Of a stretch of DNA of 64,000 nt, positions 1-9,218 are shown piece by piece. The stretch's first letter is position 1. Each line of letters begins with the position of its first letter. The stretch is from assembly GCF_005508865.1 (NCBI RefSeq), contig NZ_SCOM01000007.1:62001-126000 (forward strand). Direction: 5' to 3'. The position numbers and the translations under genes were made by a program. The notes below the pieces were generated by a model. It saw only the letters and a list, made by a program, of their open reading frames with translations, did no database searches and had not been told where the DNA came from. Origin of the DNA: Pseudomonas sp. F(2018) (lineage in GTDB: Bacteria; Pseudomonadota; Gammaproteobacteria; Pseudomonadales; Pseudomonadaceae).

Positions 1-777
1 CGGGTAGCGCAGCTCCAGCTGGTCGGCGATGGCCACCAGCTGATCCAGCGCGGCATGCACTTCGGCCGGCGCCTCGACCAGGCAGGCCTGGGCCAGGTCC
101 AGCACTTCGCGGCCGCCACACAGCTCGACCAGCGCGCGCAGCATGCTGGCCAGATGCGGCTGCAGGGATTCGGTGAGCGCGTCGACTTCATCGACGGCCT
201 TGCGCTGCAGAGCGTCGAACAACTGCTGCTCGGCCTCGCCGGACAGGCCGGCGGCGCGGGCCAGGCCGCGATAGATGCCGACATGACCGAGGTCCATGTG
301 CACATCCGGCACACCGGCCAGGGCCAGGGTGTCGAGCATCAGGCTGATGACTTCCACGTCGCTGGCCGGGCTGGCGTCGCCGTACAGCTCGGCGCCCAGC
401 TGGATCGGGCTACGCGAGGTGGCCAGCGCACGCGGTTTGGCATGCAGCACGCTGCCGGCATAGCACAGGCGGCTCGGGCCTTCGCGACGCAGGGTGTGCG
501 CATCCATCCGCGCCACCTGCGGCGTGATGTCGGCACGGAAGCCCATCTGCCGGCCGGACAGCGGATCGGTCACCTTGAAGGTGCGCAGATCCAGGTCCTG
601 GCCGGCACCGGTGAGCAGGGACTCAAGATATTCGATGTGCGGAGTGACGACGAACTCGTAGCCCCAGCGCTGGAACAGATCCAGCACCTGGCGGCGCGCC
701 GCCTCGATCAGTGCCGCTTCCGGCGGCAGTACTTCTTCGATGCCATCTGGCAGCAGCCAGCGGTCTACCGTTGCCAT
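1..777 (-). CDS. hisZ: ATP phosphoribosyltransferase regulatory subunit HisZ (3' part outside window)
   Basis: Read on the minus strand, the protein begins MATVDRWLLPDGIEEVLPP and continues with a class II aminoacyl-tRNA-synthetase-like fold (RADITPQVARMDAHTLR and RLCYAGSVLHAKP), typical of HisZ, the catalytically inert HisRS paralogue that pairs with short-form HisG in the first step of histidine synthesis. The start at 777 follows GAGGGG-like purines. About 259 codons are present and the C-terminus runs off the left edge. It lies 34 bases downstream of a DUF2065 gene, the order I recall from Pseudomonas aeruginosa. HisRS itself is the alternative, but the N-terminal sequence and the neighbour favour HisZ. 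Confidence 0.9.
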   Translation of the reverse strand, partial: MATVDRWLLPDGIEEVLPPEAALIEAARRQVLDLFQRWGYEFVVTPHIEYLESLLTGAGQDLDLRTFKVTDPLSGRQMGFRADITPQVARMDAHTLRREGPSRLCYAGSVLHAKPRALATSRSPIQLGAELYGDASPASDVEVISLMLDTLALAGVPDVHMDLGHVGIYRGLARAAGLSGEAEQQLFDALQRKAVDEVDALTESLQPHLASMLRALVELCGGREVLDLAQACLVEAPAEVHAALDQLVAIADQLELRYP

Positions 778-811
778 TTCGCCATTCCCCTCTCGGTACG
801 GGCGGCAGCCT

Positions 812-997
812 TCAGTGAAGCAGATACAGGAGGGTGGTCCCCAGCAGCATGCTGGCCAGCCCCATGAGACGCAGCTGCCGGTCGGGCAGTTGTGCCAGTT
901 GCGCGATCGTTCCGCGCCAACGCCGCGGATAGAGGAAGGGCAGGATGCCTTCCAGCACCAACATCAGACAAAACGCGATGCCCAGTTCCTGCCACAT
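812..997 (-). CDS. DUF2065 (YjeT-like) small inner-membrane protein
   Basis: A 61-residue hydrophobic protein, MWQELGIAFCLMLVLEG at the start and LMGLASMLLGTTLLYLLH at the end, giving two membrane segments around a short basic loop (YPRRWRG). Length, two-helix layout and position between hflC and hisZ match DUF2065/YjeT. Its function is unknown. It sits just past a strong terminator that follows hflC, so it probably depends on read-through or its own promoter; the upstream Shine-Dalgarno sequence is weak (GGGAA). Confidence 0.85.
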   Translation of the reverse strand: MWQELGIAFCLMLVLEGILPFLYPRRWRGTIAQLAQLPDRQLRLMGLASMLLGTTLLYLLH

Positions 998-1011
998 GAT
1001 TCCCGCAGACG

Positions 1012-1037
1012 CAAAAAAGCCGGGCTTTTTCCCGGCT
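1012..1037 (-). terminator. Rho-independent terminator after hflKC
   Basis: Read on the minus strand: 7-bp perfect stem AGCCGGG/CCCGGCT with a six-base loop, followed directly by six T. It closes the hflX-hflK-hflC block 70 bases past the hflC stop and precedes the DUF2065 start. Confidence 0.85.
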
Positions 1038-1067
1038 GACCCATGATAACACGTTTTCCACGGAGGT

Positions 1068-1101
1068 CACCCCGACACGGCCGAACGGCCGCCTCGGGGT
1101 G
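1068..1101. other. Strong hairpin directly after hflC
   Basis: Outer arms CACCCCGA (1068-1075) and TCGGGGTG (1094-1101) enclose inner CGGCCG arms. There is no T tract, so it looks like an mRNA 3'-end stabiliser or a first pause ahead of the terminator at 1012-1037. Confidence 0.5.
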
Positions 1102-1108
1102 CCTTCGA

Positions 1109-1978
1109 TCAGGGTTTTGGCTGCTGCAGATAGCGGAAGAACTCGCTATCCGGATCCAGCACCAGCACATCGCTCTTGCTCGAGAAGCTGTCACGATAGG
1201 CACCCAGGCTGCGGTAGAACGCATAGAACTCGGCGTCCTGGCCGTAGGCTCCGGCGTAGATGGCTGCGGACTTGGCGTCGCCATCACCGCGGATTTCCTC
1301 GGCTTCGCGATAGGCTTCGGCGAGGATCACACGCTTCTGCCGGTCGGCGTCGGCACGGATGCCTTCGGCCAACTCGCGACCCTTGGCACGGTGCTCGCGG
1401 GCCTCGCGCTCACGCTCCGAGCTCATGCGGTCGAACACGCTGCGATAGACCTCTTTCGGCAGATCGATGGCCTTGACGCGAACGTCCACTACCTCGATGC
1501 CCAGTTCCTTCTGCGCCATGCCGTTGAGCGACTTGGTGATGGCCGCCATCAGCGCGTCACGCTCACCGGAGACCACTTCGTGCAGGGTGCGGGTACCGAA
1601 CTGGTTGGCCAGGGCGGTGATCAGGCGCTGGGACAGGCGATCATCGGCGATCTGGCGGATGCCGGAGGTCGCGGTGTAGTAGCGCTGGGCATCGGCGACA
1701 CGCCACTTGGCGTAGGCGTCGACCATCACCGCCTTCTTCTCCAGGGTCAGCACGCGCTGGATCGGCGATTCCAGGGTCAGCAGACGCGCATCGAACTTGC
1801 GCACCTGGTTCATCACCGGGACTTTGACGTGCAGACCCGGCGGCACGTCGGCCACCTGGATCTTACCGAACTGCAGGAGCACGGCCTTCTCGGTCTGGGT
1901 GACGATGTACAGGCTGTTCCATGCCAGAACGACGACCACCACCCCGGCAATCAGGGCAAACAGCGATTTGTTGCTCAT
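1109..1978 (-). CDS. hflC: Protease modulator HflC
   Basis: 289-residue band-7/SPFH protein. One N-terminal membrane anchor (about residues 7-26, LFALIAGVVVVVLAWNSLYI) is followed by the SPFH domain on the periplasmic side and a coiled, Arg/Glu-rich stretch (SEREREAREHRAKGRELAEG). With HflK it forms the large complex that surrounds and tempers the membrane protease FtsH. Its ATG shares one base with the hflK stop (TGATG), indicating translational coupling. Length matches the family. Confidence 0.95.
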   Translation of the reverse strand: MSNKSLFALIAGVVVVVLAWNSLYIVTQTEKAVLLQFGKIQVADVPPGLHVKVPVMNQVRKFDARLLTLESPIQRVLTLEKKAVMVDAYAKWRVADAQRYYTATSGIRQIADDRLSQRLITALANQFGTRTLHEVVSGERDALMAAITKSLNGMAQKELGIEVVDVRVKAIDLPKEVYRSVFDRMSSEREREAREHRAKGRELAEGIRADADRQKRVILAEAYREAEEIRGDGDAKSAAIYAGAYGQDAEFYAFYRSLGAYRDSFSSKSDVLVLDPDSEFFRYLQQPKP

Positions 1979-3123
1979 CAGCGGCTCTCCCTGGTGCGCA
2001 GATCGCCACGCTCGACGTTATTGATGATGCGGGCACCGGCGTCGCCACTGGCGTTCGGCGCGCCCGAGGCATTGGTGCCGGCGCTGCCACGGCTGTCGAT
2101 CATCTTGTCCAGCGGCAGATAGAGCAGGTTGTTCTGCCCTTCCTTGCCGGTCACCAGCACCTTGCTGGTGCTGCTGAAGACCTGCTGCATGGTGTCCAGA
2201 TACAGGCGCTGACGAGTCACCTCAGGCGCCTTGCGGTACTCGGCCACCAGCTTGGTGAAGCGATCGGCCTCACCCCGGGAACGCGCCACCACCTCGTCGC
2301 GGTAACCGTTGGCATCCTCGATGATGCGCTGGGCCTGACCACGAGCCTCGGGCACCACGCCGTTGGCGTAGGTCTCGGCCTGGTTCTTCTCGCGCTGCTC
2401 GTCTTCACGGGCGCGGATCACGTCGTCGAAGGCATCCTTGACCTCGGCCGGAGCCGTGGCGCGCTGGATGTTGACCTGGGTGACGGTGATGCCGGTGCCG
2501 TAGTTGTCGAGGAAGTCCTGCAGGCGCTTGCTGACGTCCTGGCCCATCTGCTCGCGACCGAGGGTGATCACCTCGTCCATCGAGGTGGAGCCGGCGACAT
2601 GGCGCAGGGCGCTCTCGGTGGCGTGCTGCAGGCTGACCTCAGGCGCATCGACGTTGAGCACGAAGTCCTTGAGGTTGCTGATCTTGTACTGGACGGTCAG
2701 TGGCACCTCGACGATGTTCTCGTCCTCGGTGAGCATCTGCCCTTCCTTGGAGAAGGAACGCTCGCGGGTCACGTTCTCCTGGAATTTCTTGTCGATCGGC
2801 GGGAAGTAGATGTTCAGACCCTGACCGACCGTCTCGTGATACTTGCCGAGACGCAGGATGACGGCCTGCTCCTGGGCATCGACGATGTAGATGGCATTCC
2901 ACAGCCAGACCGCGAACAGCAGCGCCGCGCCGATCAGGAGAATGCCCCAACCGCCACCTTGGCCATCACTGTCACGTTTTTTACCGCCGAAGATGCCGTT
3001 GAGGCTCTCCTGCAGCTTGCGGAAGGCTTCGTCGAGGTCAGGCGGGCCCTGGCGTCCACCGCCTTTGCGGCCGCCCCAGGGGTCCTGGTTGTTCGAGTTG
3101 CCACCCGGCTCATTCCAAGCCAT
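1978..3123 (-). CDS. hflK: FtsH protease activity modulator HflK
   Basis: 381-residue partner of HflC. The start MAWNEPGG at 3123 is preferred over the upstream in-frame Met because a GGAGAG ribosome-binding site lies just ahead. A Gly/Arg-rich cytoplasmic tail (residues 1-58) leads to one membrane helix (about 60-81), then the SPFH domain (AVILRLGKYHETVGQGLNIYFPP) and a long Glu/Arg coiled region (IRAREDEQREKNQAETYANG). Directly upstream of, and overlapping, hflC; 96 bases after hflX. Confidence 0.95.
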   Translation of the reverse strand: MAWNEPGGNSNNQDPWGGRKGGGRQGPPDLDEAFRKLQESLNGIFGGKKRDSDGQGGGWGILLIGAALLFAVWLWNAIYIVDAQEQAVILRLGKYHETVGQGLNIYFPPIDKKFQENVTRERSFSKEGQMLTEDENIVEVPLTVQYKISNLKDFVLNVDAPEVSLQHATESALRHVAGSTSMDEVITLGREQMGQDVSKRLQDFLDNYGTGITVTQVNIQRATAPAEVKDAFDDVIRAREDEQREKNQAETYANGVVPEARGQAQRIIEDANGYRDEVVARSRGEADRFTKLVAEYRKAPEVTRQRLYLDTMQQVFSSTSKVLVTGKEGQNNLLYLPLDKMIDSRGSAGTNASGAPNASGDAGARIINNVERGDLRTRESR

Positions 3124-3219
3124 AGCGCTCTCCATCAAATAAAGCGAAGACGCGCCCACGGCGCGCCGGCCCATGCTACCGAAAGCCCCCGAGCCGCCGC
3201 AAAAACGACGGCGCGGGCT

Positions 3220-4521
3220 TTATTGCAAAGTGTGTTGCGCGAGGAAATCCTGCGGCTTCAATCCCTCGCGACTGACCAGGCGATTGAGCTCGGCACGCGG
3301 CAGACGGATCGCCAGCAGGGTGTCGCCCGCCTCGTCATGCGCCTCGCTCTGTACTGCGTTCAGCGCGAAGAACTGCGCACGCAGGCGCCCCAGGCGCTGC
3401 GGCAGGCGCAGGGTGCCGACAAACAGGTCCTCGCCGAGCAACTCGGCGACCGCCTGGCGCAGCAGCTCCAGACCCTTGCCATCGCGCGCCGACAGCCATA
3501 CCCGCTCGGGCTTGCCGTCGCCATCGCGCTGAATCTGCGGCTCGACGCCTTCGACCAGATCGATCTTGTTGTACACCTCGAGCATCGGCAGCTCGTTGGC
3601 GCCGATCTCGCCGAGTACCGCCATGACCTGCTCGATCTGCTGGTCACGCTCCGGCTCGTGGGAGTCGATCACGTGTAGCAGCAGGTCGGAGTTGCTCGAC
3701 TCTTCCAGCGTGGCGCGGAACGCCTCCACCAGCTTGTGCGGCAGGTGGCGAATGAAGCCCACCGTGTCGGCCAGCACCACCGGGCCCAGATCGTCCAGCT
3801 CCAGCCGGCGCAGGGTCGGGTCGAGAGTGGCGAACAACTGGTCGGCGGCGTAGACCTCGGAAGTGGTCAGCGCATTGAACAGGGTGGACTTGCCGGCGTT
3901 GGTGTAGCCGACCAGGGAAACGGAAGGAATGTCCGCACGCCGACGGCCACGGCGAGCCTGCTCGCGCTGGCTGCGCACCTTCTCCAGCTTCTGCTTGATC
4001 TGGCGAATACGCACGCGCAGCAGGCGGCGGTCGGTTTCCAGCTGGGTCTCACCCGGACCGCGCAGACCGATACCGCCCTTCTGCCGCTCGAGGTGGGTCC
4101 AGCCGCGCACCAGGCGCGTGCTCATGTGATCGAGCTGCGCCAGTTCGACCTGCAGCTTGCCCTCGTGGGTACGGGCGCGCTGGGCGAAGATGTCGAGAAT
4201 CAGCCCGGTACGGTCGAGCACGCGACACTCGAACACGCGCTCGAGGTTGCGCTCCTGACTGGGCGTGAGGGTGTGGTTGAAGATGACCAGCTCGGCCTCT
4301 TCGGCCTTGACCAGGTCACGCAGCTCCTCGACCTTGCCGCTGCCGATCAGGAACTTGGCGGTAGGCATGTGCCGCGACACGGTGACCAGAGCCACCATGT
4401 CGGCACCCGCCGACAACGCCAGATCCTGAAACTCCTGCGGGTCTTCGGCCGCCTCGGGGTTGCTGCCTTCCAGATGGACAAGGATGGCCCGTTCACCACC
4501 GCCGTGACGCTCGAAGAACAA
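3220..4521 (-). CDS. hflX: Ribosome-rescue GTPase HflX
   Basis: 433-residue Obg-HflX GTPase. The N-terminal HflX domain includes the glycine-rich linker GGIGLRGPGETQLETDRR; the G domain has G1 GYTNAGKS (about residues 205-212), G3 DTVGFIRHLP and G4 NKID. HflX binds the 50S subunit and splits stalled or heat-damaged ribosomes. It lies 12 bases after hfq in the conserved miaA-hfq-hflX-hflKC order, so probably co-transcribed. Confidence 0.95.
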   Translation of the reverse strand: MFFERHGGGERAILVHLEGSNPEAAEDPQEFQDLALSAGADMVALVTVSRHMPTAKFLIGSGKVEELRDLVKAEEAELVIFNHTLTPSQERNLERVFECRVLDRTGLILDIFAQRARTHEGKLQVELAQLDHMSTRLVRGWTHLERQKGGIGLRGPGETQLETDRRLLRVRIRQIKQKLEKVRSQREQARRGRRRADIPSVSLVGYTNAGKSTLFNALTTSEVYAADQLFATLDPTLRRLELDDLGPVVLADTVGFIRHLPHKLVEAFRATLEESSNSDLLLHVIDSHEPERDQQIEQVMAVLGEIGANELPMLEVYNKIDLVEGVEPQIQRDGDGKPERVWLSARDGKGLELLRQAVAELLGEDLFVGTLRLPQRLGRLRAQFFALNAVQSEAHDEAGDTLLAIRLPRAELNRLVSREGLKPQDFLAQHTLQ

Positions 4522-4533
4522 GTCAGGCTCCTA

Positions 4534-4788
4534 TCAGGCGTTGCCCGGCTCGACCTGCTCGCCTTCAGTGGCACTAGGCAGGCGCACCGGACGGCTCGGC
4601 ACCACGGTGGAAATAGCGTGCTTGTAGACCATCTGGCTGACAGTGTTCTTCAGCAAAATCACGAACTGGTCGAAGGATTCGATCTGGCCCTGCAGCTTGA
4701 TGCCGTTCACCAGATAGATAGAAACCGGTACGCGTTCCTTACGCAGGGTATTCAGGTAAGGGTCTTGTAGCGAATGCCCTTTTGACAT
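4534..4788 (-). CDS. hfq: RNA chaperone Hfq
   Basis: 84-residue Sm-like RNA chaperone that pairs small RNAs with mRNAs and forms hexameric rings. MSKGHSLQDPYLNTLRKE at the start, the Sm1 core and the Sm2 signature YKHAIST (from residue 55) are intact. The short C-terminal tail (to residue 84) is the Pseudomonas type, much shorter than the E. coli tail. I take the start at 4788, with AAGGAG ahead, rather than the in-frame Met three codons upstream. Confidence 0.97.
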   Translation of the reverse strand: MSKGHSLQDPYLNTLRKERVPVSIYLVNGIKLQGQIESFDQFVILLKNTVSQMVYKHAISTVVPSRPVRLPSATEGEQVEPGNA

Positions 4789-4829
4789 GTGCCGCACTCC
4801 TTAAGGGTCAAATGTAGTAAAGCAAAGAT

Positions 4830-4848
4830 GGCTTATGCCGTATAAGCC
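4830..4848. promoter_or_regulatory. Hairpin in the hfq leader
   Basis: Perfect 7-bp arms GGCTTAT and ATAAGCC with a five-base loop, 42 bases upstream of the hfq start in the 98-base gap after miaA. There is no T tract, so it is not a plain terminator. A role in hfq leader stability or autoregulation is inference. Confidence 0.4.
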
Positions 4849-4886
4849 TCAAAAGCCAAGGATAGACGGCGAATAGACGGGTCTCA

Positions 4887-5858
4887 TCACAATATGGAGA
4901 CCGCCCTCAGGTATTTCAAGGTACGCATCAGATTGTCACTGGCCAGGCTGTCCAGCCAATGCAGGTTTTCCCAGCCGCGTAGCCAGGTGAACTGGCGCTT
5001 GGCCAGCTGACGCGTGGCGATGATCCCCCGCTCCGTCATTTCCTCGCGGCTCAGGCCACCTTCCAGGTAATCCCATACCTGTCGATAGCCCACCGCACGG
5101 ATCGATGGCAGCCCCGCGTGCAGGTCGCCCCGCTGGCGCAACGCTTCGACCTCTTCGACAAAGCCCTGTTCCAGCATCAGGTGAAATCGGCGGGCGATCC
5201 GCTCGTGCAGTACCTGGCGCTGCTCGGGAGCAATGGCGAGTTGCGCGACAGTATAAGGCAATTGCCCTGCGCCAGGCGCCTCTGGACCGCTATTTTGAGC
5301 CGTTTGGCGCTCACGGTGCGCGCTCATGCTGAGGCCGCTGACCCGATATACCTCCAGGGCCCGGGTGAGGCGCTGCGGGTCATTGGGATGAATGCGCGCC
5401 GCGGACTGCGGATCGACCCGCGCCAGCTCCTGATGCAGCGCCTCCCAACCCTCGGCGGCGGCCCAGGCCTCCAGCTCGGCACGCACCGCCGGATCGGCGC
5501 TGGGCATATCTGCCAACCCCTCCAGCAACGCCTTGTAATACAGCATGGTGCCGCCGACCAGCAGCGGAATACGGCCGCGCGCGGTGGCTTGCGCCATGGC
5601 GACCAGGGCGTCGGCACGGAATTCGGCTGCGGAGTAGCTCTCGGCCGGATCGCGGATATCCACCAGGCGGTGCGGGTAGCGCTCCAGCGTGGCCTTGTCC
5701 GGCTTGGCCGTGCCGATATCCATGTCGCGATAGATCAGCGCCGAATCGACGCTGATCAGCTCGCAGGGCAGCTCGTCGGCGAGCGCCAGGGCCAGATCGG
5801 TCTTGCCGGAAGCAGTCGGCCCCATCAGAAAGATGGCGGGAGGCAGGCGCTCGGTCAT
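4887..5858 (-). CDS. miaA: tRNA dimethylallyltransferase MiaA
   Basis: 323 residues. Transfers dimethylallyl to N6 of A37 in tRNAs reading UNN codons. The P-loop GPTASGKT (residues 13-20), ISVDSALIYRDMDIGTAKP and the KRQFTWLRGW region near the C-terminus are present. It lies 15 bases after mutL and 98 bases before hfq, the usual proteobacterial arrangement in which hfq also has promoters of its own. Confidence 0.96.
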   Translation of the reverse strand: MTERLPPAIFLMGPTASGKTDLALALADELPCELISVDSALIYRDMDIGTAKPDKATLERYPHRLVDIRDPAESYSAAEFRADALVAMAQATARGRIPLLVGGTMLYYKALLEGLADMPSADPAVRAELEAWAAAEGWEALHQELARVDPQSAARIHPNDPQRLTRALEVYRVSGLSMSAHRERQTAQNSGPEAPGAGQLPYTVAQLAIAPEQRQVLHERIARRFHLMLEQGFVEEVEALRQRGDLHAGLPSIRAVGYRQVWDYLEGGLSREEMTERGIIATRQLAKRQFTWLRGWENLHWLDSLASDNLMRTLKYLRAVSIL

Positions 5859-5873
5859 GACGGAGTCGCGACC

Positions 5874-7754
5874 TCAGCGGCCGCGCAGGAACAGCTTGTC
5901 GAGATCGTCCATGCCCAGCTGCGTCCAGGTCGGGCGACCGTGGTTGCACTGGCCGCTGCGCTCGGTGTGCTCCATGTCGCGCAGCAGGGCGTTCATCTCC
6001 GGCAGGGTCAAACGCCGGTTGGCGCGCACGGCGCCATGGCAGGCCATGGTCGCCAGCAACTCGTTGAGATGAGCCTGGATGCGGTCACTGGTGCCGTATT
6101 CCAGCAGATCGGCGAGCACATCGCGCACCAGTTGGGTGGCCTCGGCCTGTTTGAGCAGCGCCGGAATCTGGCGGATCGCCAGGCTTTCCTCGCCCAGGCG
6201 CTGCAGCTCGAAGCCCAGGCGCTGGAACCACTGGCCATGCTCCTCGGCGCAATCGGCTTCGCGCTGACTCAGGGCAATGGTCTCCGGCACCAGCAACGGC
6301 TGACCGCGCAGGCCTTCACTGGCCATGGCGGTCTTCAGCCGCTCGTAGGTGATGCGCTCGTGGGCCGCATGCATGTCCACCAGCACCAGGCCGATGGCGC
6401 TCTCGGCGAGGATGTACACGCCCTTGAGCTGCGCCAGCGCATAGCCCAGCGGCGGGATATCGCCCTGGCTCTGCGGCAGGCCAACCGGCGCCTGCGACTC
6501 GGGCAACGGCGCGAAGTACTCACGATAAGCGCCCTGAGCCTCGGCCGCCGGCAACGCCGGCTCACTACGCGGCGCCTGGTAACCGGCGCCCGGCGAGCGC
6601 CAGACCGACACCTGCGCCACCGGCTGCTCCAGCACCTGGGCCGCCAGGCCCATCTCGCCCTGGGGGCCGAACTCGCCGGCGGCCAGGCCGCTGGGGCGGA
6701 CGATCTGCTGCACGGCAGCAGGCGCCGCCAGCTGATCTTCCGGGCGCACTTCGCCCAGCGCCCGGTGCAGGGTGCCGTAGAGGAAGTCGTGCACCATGCG
6801 GCTGTCGCGGAAGCGTACCTCGTGCTTGGTCGGGTGCACGTTGACGTCGACCACGCCCGGATCGATCTCGAGGAACAGCACGAAGGTCGGGTGACGGCCG
6901 TTGAACAGCACGTCGCGGTAGGCCTGGCGCACGGCGTGAGCGACCAGCTTGTCGCGCACCATGCGGCCGTTGACGTAGAAATACTGCAGGTCCGCCTGGC
7001 TGCGCGAGAAGGTCGGCAGACCGACCCAGCCCCACAGGCGCAGGCCACTGCGCTCGACCTCGATCGGCAGCGCCTGTTCGAGGAAGGCCGGACCACAGAC
7101 GCTGGCCACGCGGCGCGCGCGACTGATGGCGTCCGGCGCCTCGTGCAGGGCGAACACCGTCTTGCCGTTGTGGCGCAGGTGGAAGGCCACGTCGAAGCGG
7201 GCCAGGGCCAGGCGCTTGATGACCTCCTGCAGGTGATCGAATTCGGTCTTTTCCGCCCGCAGGAACTTGCGCCGCGCGGGGGTATTGAAGAACAGGTCGC
7301 GCACTTCCACCGAGGTACCGACCGGGTGGGCCGCGGGCTGCACCCGCGCCTCCATGTCGCGGCCTTCGGTCTCCACCTGCCAGGCCTGCTCGGCGTCGGC
7401 GGTGCGCGAAGTCATGGTCAGGCGGGCGACGGAGCTGATCGAGGCCAGGGCTTCGCCGCGGAAGCCGAGACTACACACCGCCTCCAGATCCTCCAGCTCG
7501 CGGATCTTGCTGGTGGCGTGGCGCGCCAGGGCCAGCGGCAGGTCGTCGGCGGGAATGCCACCGCCGTCGTCGCGCACGCGCAGCAGCTTGATGCCGCCCT
7601 GCTCGATTTCCACGTCGATGCGGCGCGCACCGGCGTCCAGGCTGTTCTCGAGCAGCTCCTTGATCACCGAGGCCGGGCGCTCGACCACCTCACCGGCGGC
7701 AATCTGGTTCGCCAGCCGCGGACTCAGCAGCTGGATGCGACGCAGCTCGCTCAT
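5874..7754 (-). CDS. mutL: DNA mismatch repair protein MutL
   Basis: 626 residues. The N-terminal GHKL ATPase has the KELLENSLDAG motif (Glu33, Asn37), DDGGGI and GFRGEALASI. A Pro/Ala/Gly-rich linker separates it from the C-terminal dimerisation domain, which carries DMHAAHERITYE at about residue 456: the endonuclease-type motif DxHAxxExxxxE known in MutL of bacteria lacking MutH. So the nicking activity probably resides in MutL itself. The start ATG overlaps the amiB stop (ATGA). Confidence 0.96.
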   Translation of the reverse strand: MSELRRIQLLSPRLANQIAAGEVVERPASVIKELLENSLDAGARRIDVEIEQGGIKLLRVRDDGGGIPADDLPLALARHATSKIRELEDLEAVCSLGFRGEALASISSVARLTMTSRTADAEQAWQVETEGRDMEARVQPAAHPVGTSVEVRDLFFNTPARRKFLRAEKTEFDHLQEVIKRLALARFDVAFHLRHNGKTVFALHEAPDAISRARRVASVCGPAFLEQALPIEVERSGLRLWGWVGLPTFSRSQADLQYFYVNGRMVRDKLVAHAVRQAYRDVLFNGRHPTFVLFLEIDPGVVDVNVHPTKHEVRFRDSRMVHDFLYGTLHRALGEVRPEDQLAAPAAVQQIVRPSGLAAGEFGPQGEMGLAAQVLEQPVAQVSVWRSPGAGYQAPRSEPALPAAEAQGAYREYFAPLPESQAPVGLPQSQGDIPPLGYALAQLKGVYILAESAIGLVLVDMHAAHERITYERLKTAMASEGLRGQPLLVPETIALSQREADCAEEHGQWFQRLGFELQRLGEESLAIRQIPALLKQAEATQLVRDVLADLLEYGTSDRIQAHLNELLATMACHGAVRANRRLTLPEMNALLRDMEHTERSGQCNHGRPTWTQLGMDDLDKLFLRGR

Positions 7755-9184
7755 GGCTGGGCCGCCAGGGCGGTGGCCGGGATGCTCAGGGTCTGACCGA
7801 CCTTGATGGTGTCATTCTTCAGCGAATTGGCGCTGCGCAGCGACGCCAGGCTGACCTGATAGCGCTGGGCGATCAGCGCCAGGCTCTCGCCGGAGCTGAC
7901 CACATGCTCGCGCGGGCCGGCGGCGATCTTGCCGGAGTCGCGCAGCATGGCGATGTAGGTGCCCGGCGGCGGGTTCTGCTGGAAGAACTGCCGCACGCCC
8001 GCGGTGATCGAGCGCGCCAGGGCCTGCTGATGGGCCACCGTGGACAGCTTCTTGGCCTCGTTGGGGTTGGAGATGAAACCGGTCTCCACCAGGATCGACG
8101 GAATATCCGGCGACTTCAGCACCATGAACCCCGCCTGCTCGACCCGGCGCTTGTGCAGCGAGGTGATGCTGCCCATGTTGCTCAGCACCTTCTGCCCCAC
8201 GTTGAGACTGGACGACAGCGAGGCGGTCATCGACAGATCGAGCAGCACGCCGGCCAGCACGCGGTCCTTGTCGTCCAGGCTGACGCTGCCGGCGCCGCCG
8301 ATCAGGTCGGACTGGTTCTCGCTGTCGGCCAGCCAGCGCGCAGTCTCGGAAGTCGCACCACGGTCGGACAGCGCGTACACCGAGGCGCCGAAGGCGGCGG
8401 CACGCGGCGCGGCGTCGGCGTGGATGGAGACGAACAGGTCGGCACCCTTCTTGCGGGCGATCTCGGTGCGCTTGCGCAGCGGAATGAAGTAGTCGCCGGT
8501 GCGCACCAGCTCGCCACGGAAGCCCTTCTCGGCGTTGATCTGACGCTGCAGCTCCTTGGCGATGGCCAGGGTCACGCTCTTCTCGTATATCTTGCGCCCC
8601 GGGCCGAGGGCGCCGGGGTCCTCGCCGCCATGGCCGGCGTCGATGGCGATGACGATATCGCGCTTGCCGCCCGGCACCGGCGGCAGTTTGGCCGGAGCGG
8701 CGCCAGGTGCGGCGACCACCGGCGGCGGATTGCTGGCGACGTTCGGCGAGTTGACCTGCGGAGCCTGGGGCACGCTGGGCGCGGCGCCGGCTTCCTGATC
8801 GAACAGGTCGACCACCAGGCGATGGCCATACTGCTGGTTGGGCGCCAGGCTGAAGCTCTTCGGCGTCACGGTGGCGGACAGGTCGAGGACCAGGCGCAGA
8901 TCGGTGGGCGAGCGCTGGGCCGAGCGGATACCGGTGATCGGGGTATTGCTCAGCGACAGCTGCTCCAGCTTGGTGGAGAGCAGGGCGCCGTTGACGTCGA
9001 TGACGATGCGATTGGGTGCGGCCAGGGTGAACACGCTGTGCTGCACCGGGCCGGACAGGTCGAAGACCAGGCGCGTGTTATCCGGGGCACGCCACAGCCG
9101 CACGCTGCGGATTTCCGTGGCGGCCAGTACATCGGCAGCCAGCGCGGCCAGCATTACCCCGATCCCGCCAAACAGCGCACGCAT
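7751..9184 (-). CDS. amiB: N-acetylmuramoyl-L-alanine amidase AmiB
   Basis: About 477 residues. Signal peptide (MRALFGGIGVMLAALAADVLA), N-terminal AMIN domain (septal targeting), zinc-dependent Amidase_3 domain (IDAGHGGEDPGALG with metal ligand His, then SIHAD and VETGFISNP) and a C-terminal LysM repeat (EHVVSSGESLALIAQRYQ). It cleaves the stem peptide from peptidoglycan during cell separation. Three in-frame Met codons lie close together; I chose the one 8 bases after AAGG, though starts at 9190 or 9202 are possible. Its stop overlaps mutL. Confidence 0.93.
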   Translation of the reverse strand: MRALFGGIGVMLAALAADVLAATEIRSVRLWRAPDNTRLVFDLSGPVQHSVFTLAAPNRIVIDVNGALLSTKLEQLSLSNTPITGIRSAQRSPTDLRLVLDLSATVTPKSFSLAPNQQYGHRLVVDLFDQEAGAAPSVPQAPQVNSPNVASNPPPVVAAPGAAPAKLPPVPGGKRDIVIAIDAGHGGEDPGALGPGRKIYEKSVTLAIAKELQRQINAEKGFRGELVRTGDYFIPLRKRTEIARKKGADLFVSIHADAAPRAAAFGASVYALSDRGATSETARWLADSENQSDLIGGAGSVSLDDKDRVLAGVLLDLSMTASLSSSLNVGQKVLSNMGSITSLHKRRVEQAGFMVLKSPDIPSILVETGFISNPNEAKKLSTVAHQQALARSITAGVRQFFQQNPPPGTYIAMLRDSGKIAAGPREHVVSSGESLALIAQRYQVSLASLRSANSLKNDTIKVGQTLSIPATALAAQP

Positions 9185-9218
9185 GCGCATAGCCTTCCCC
9201 ATTTTTATTTACAAACTC

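Noticed and set aside
3124..3219. Terminator between hflX and hflK
   Set aside because: GCCGCCG/CGACGGC can form an imperfect hairpin but no T tract follows; the genes are usually co-transcribed.
5118..7796. An 892-codon plus-strand open frame opposite miaA and mutL
   Set aside because: Antisense to two well-supported genes; Gln/His/Gly/Ala-rich low-complexity translation typical of the opposite strand of GC-rich genes.
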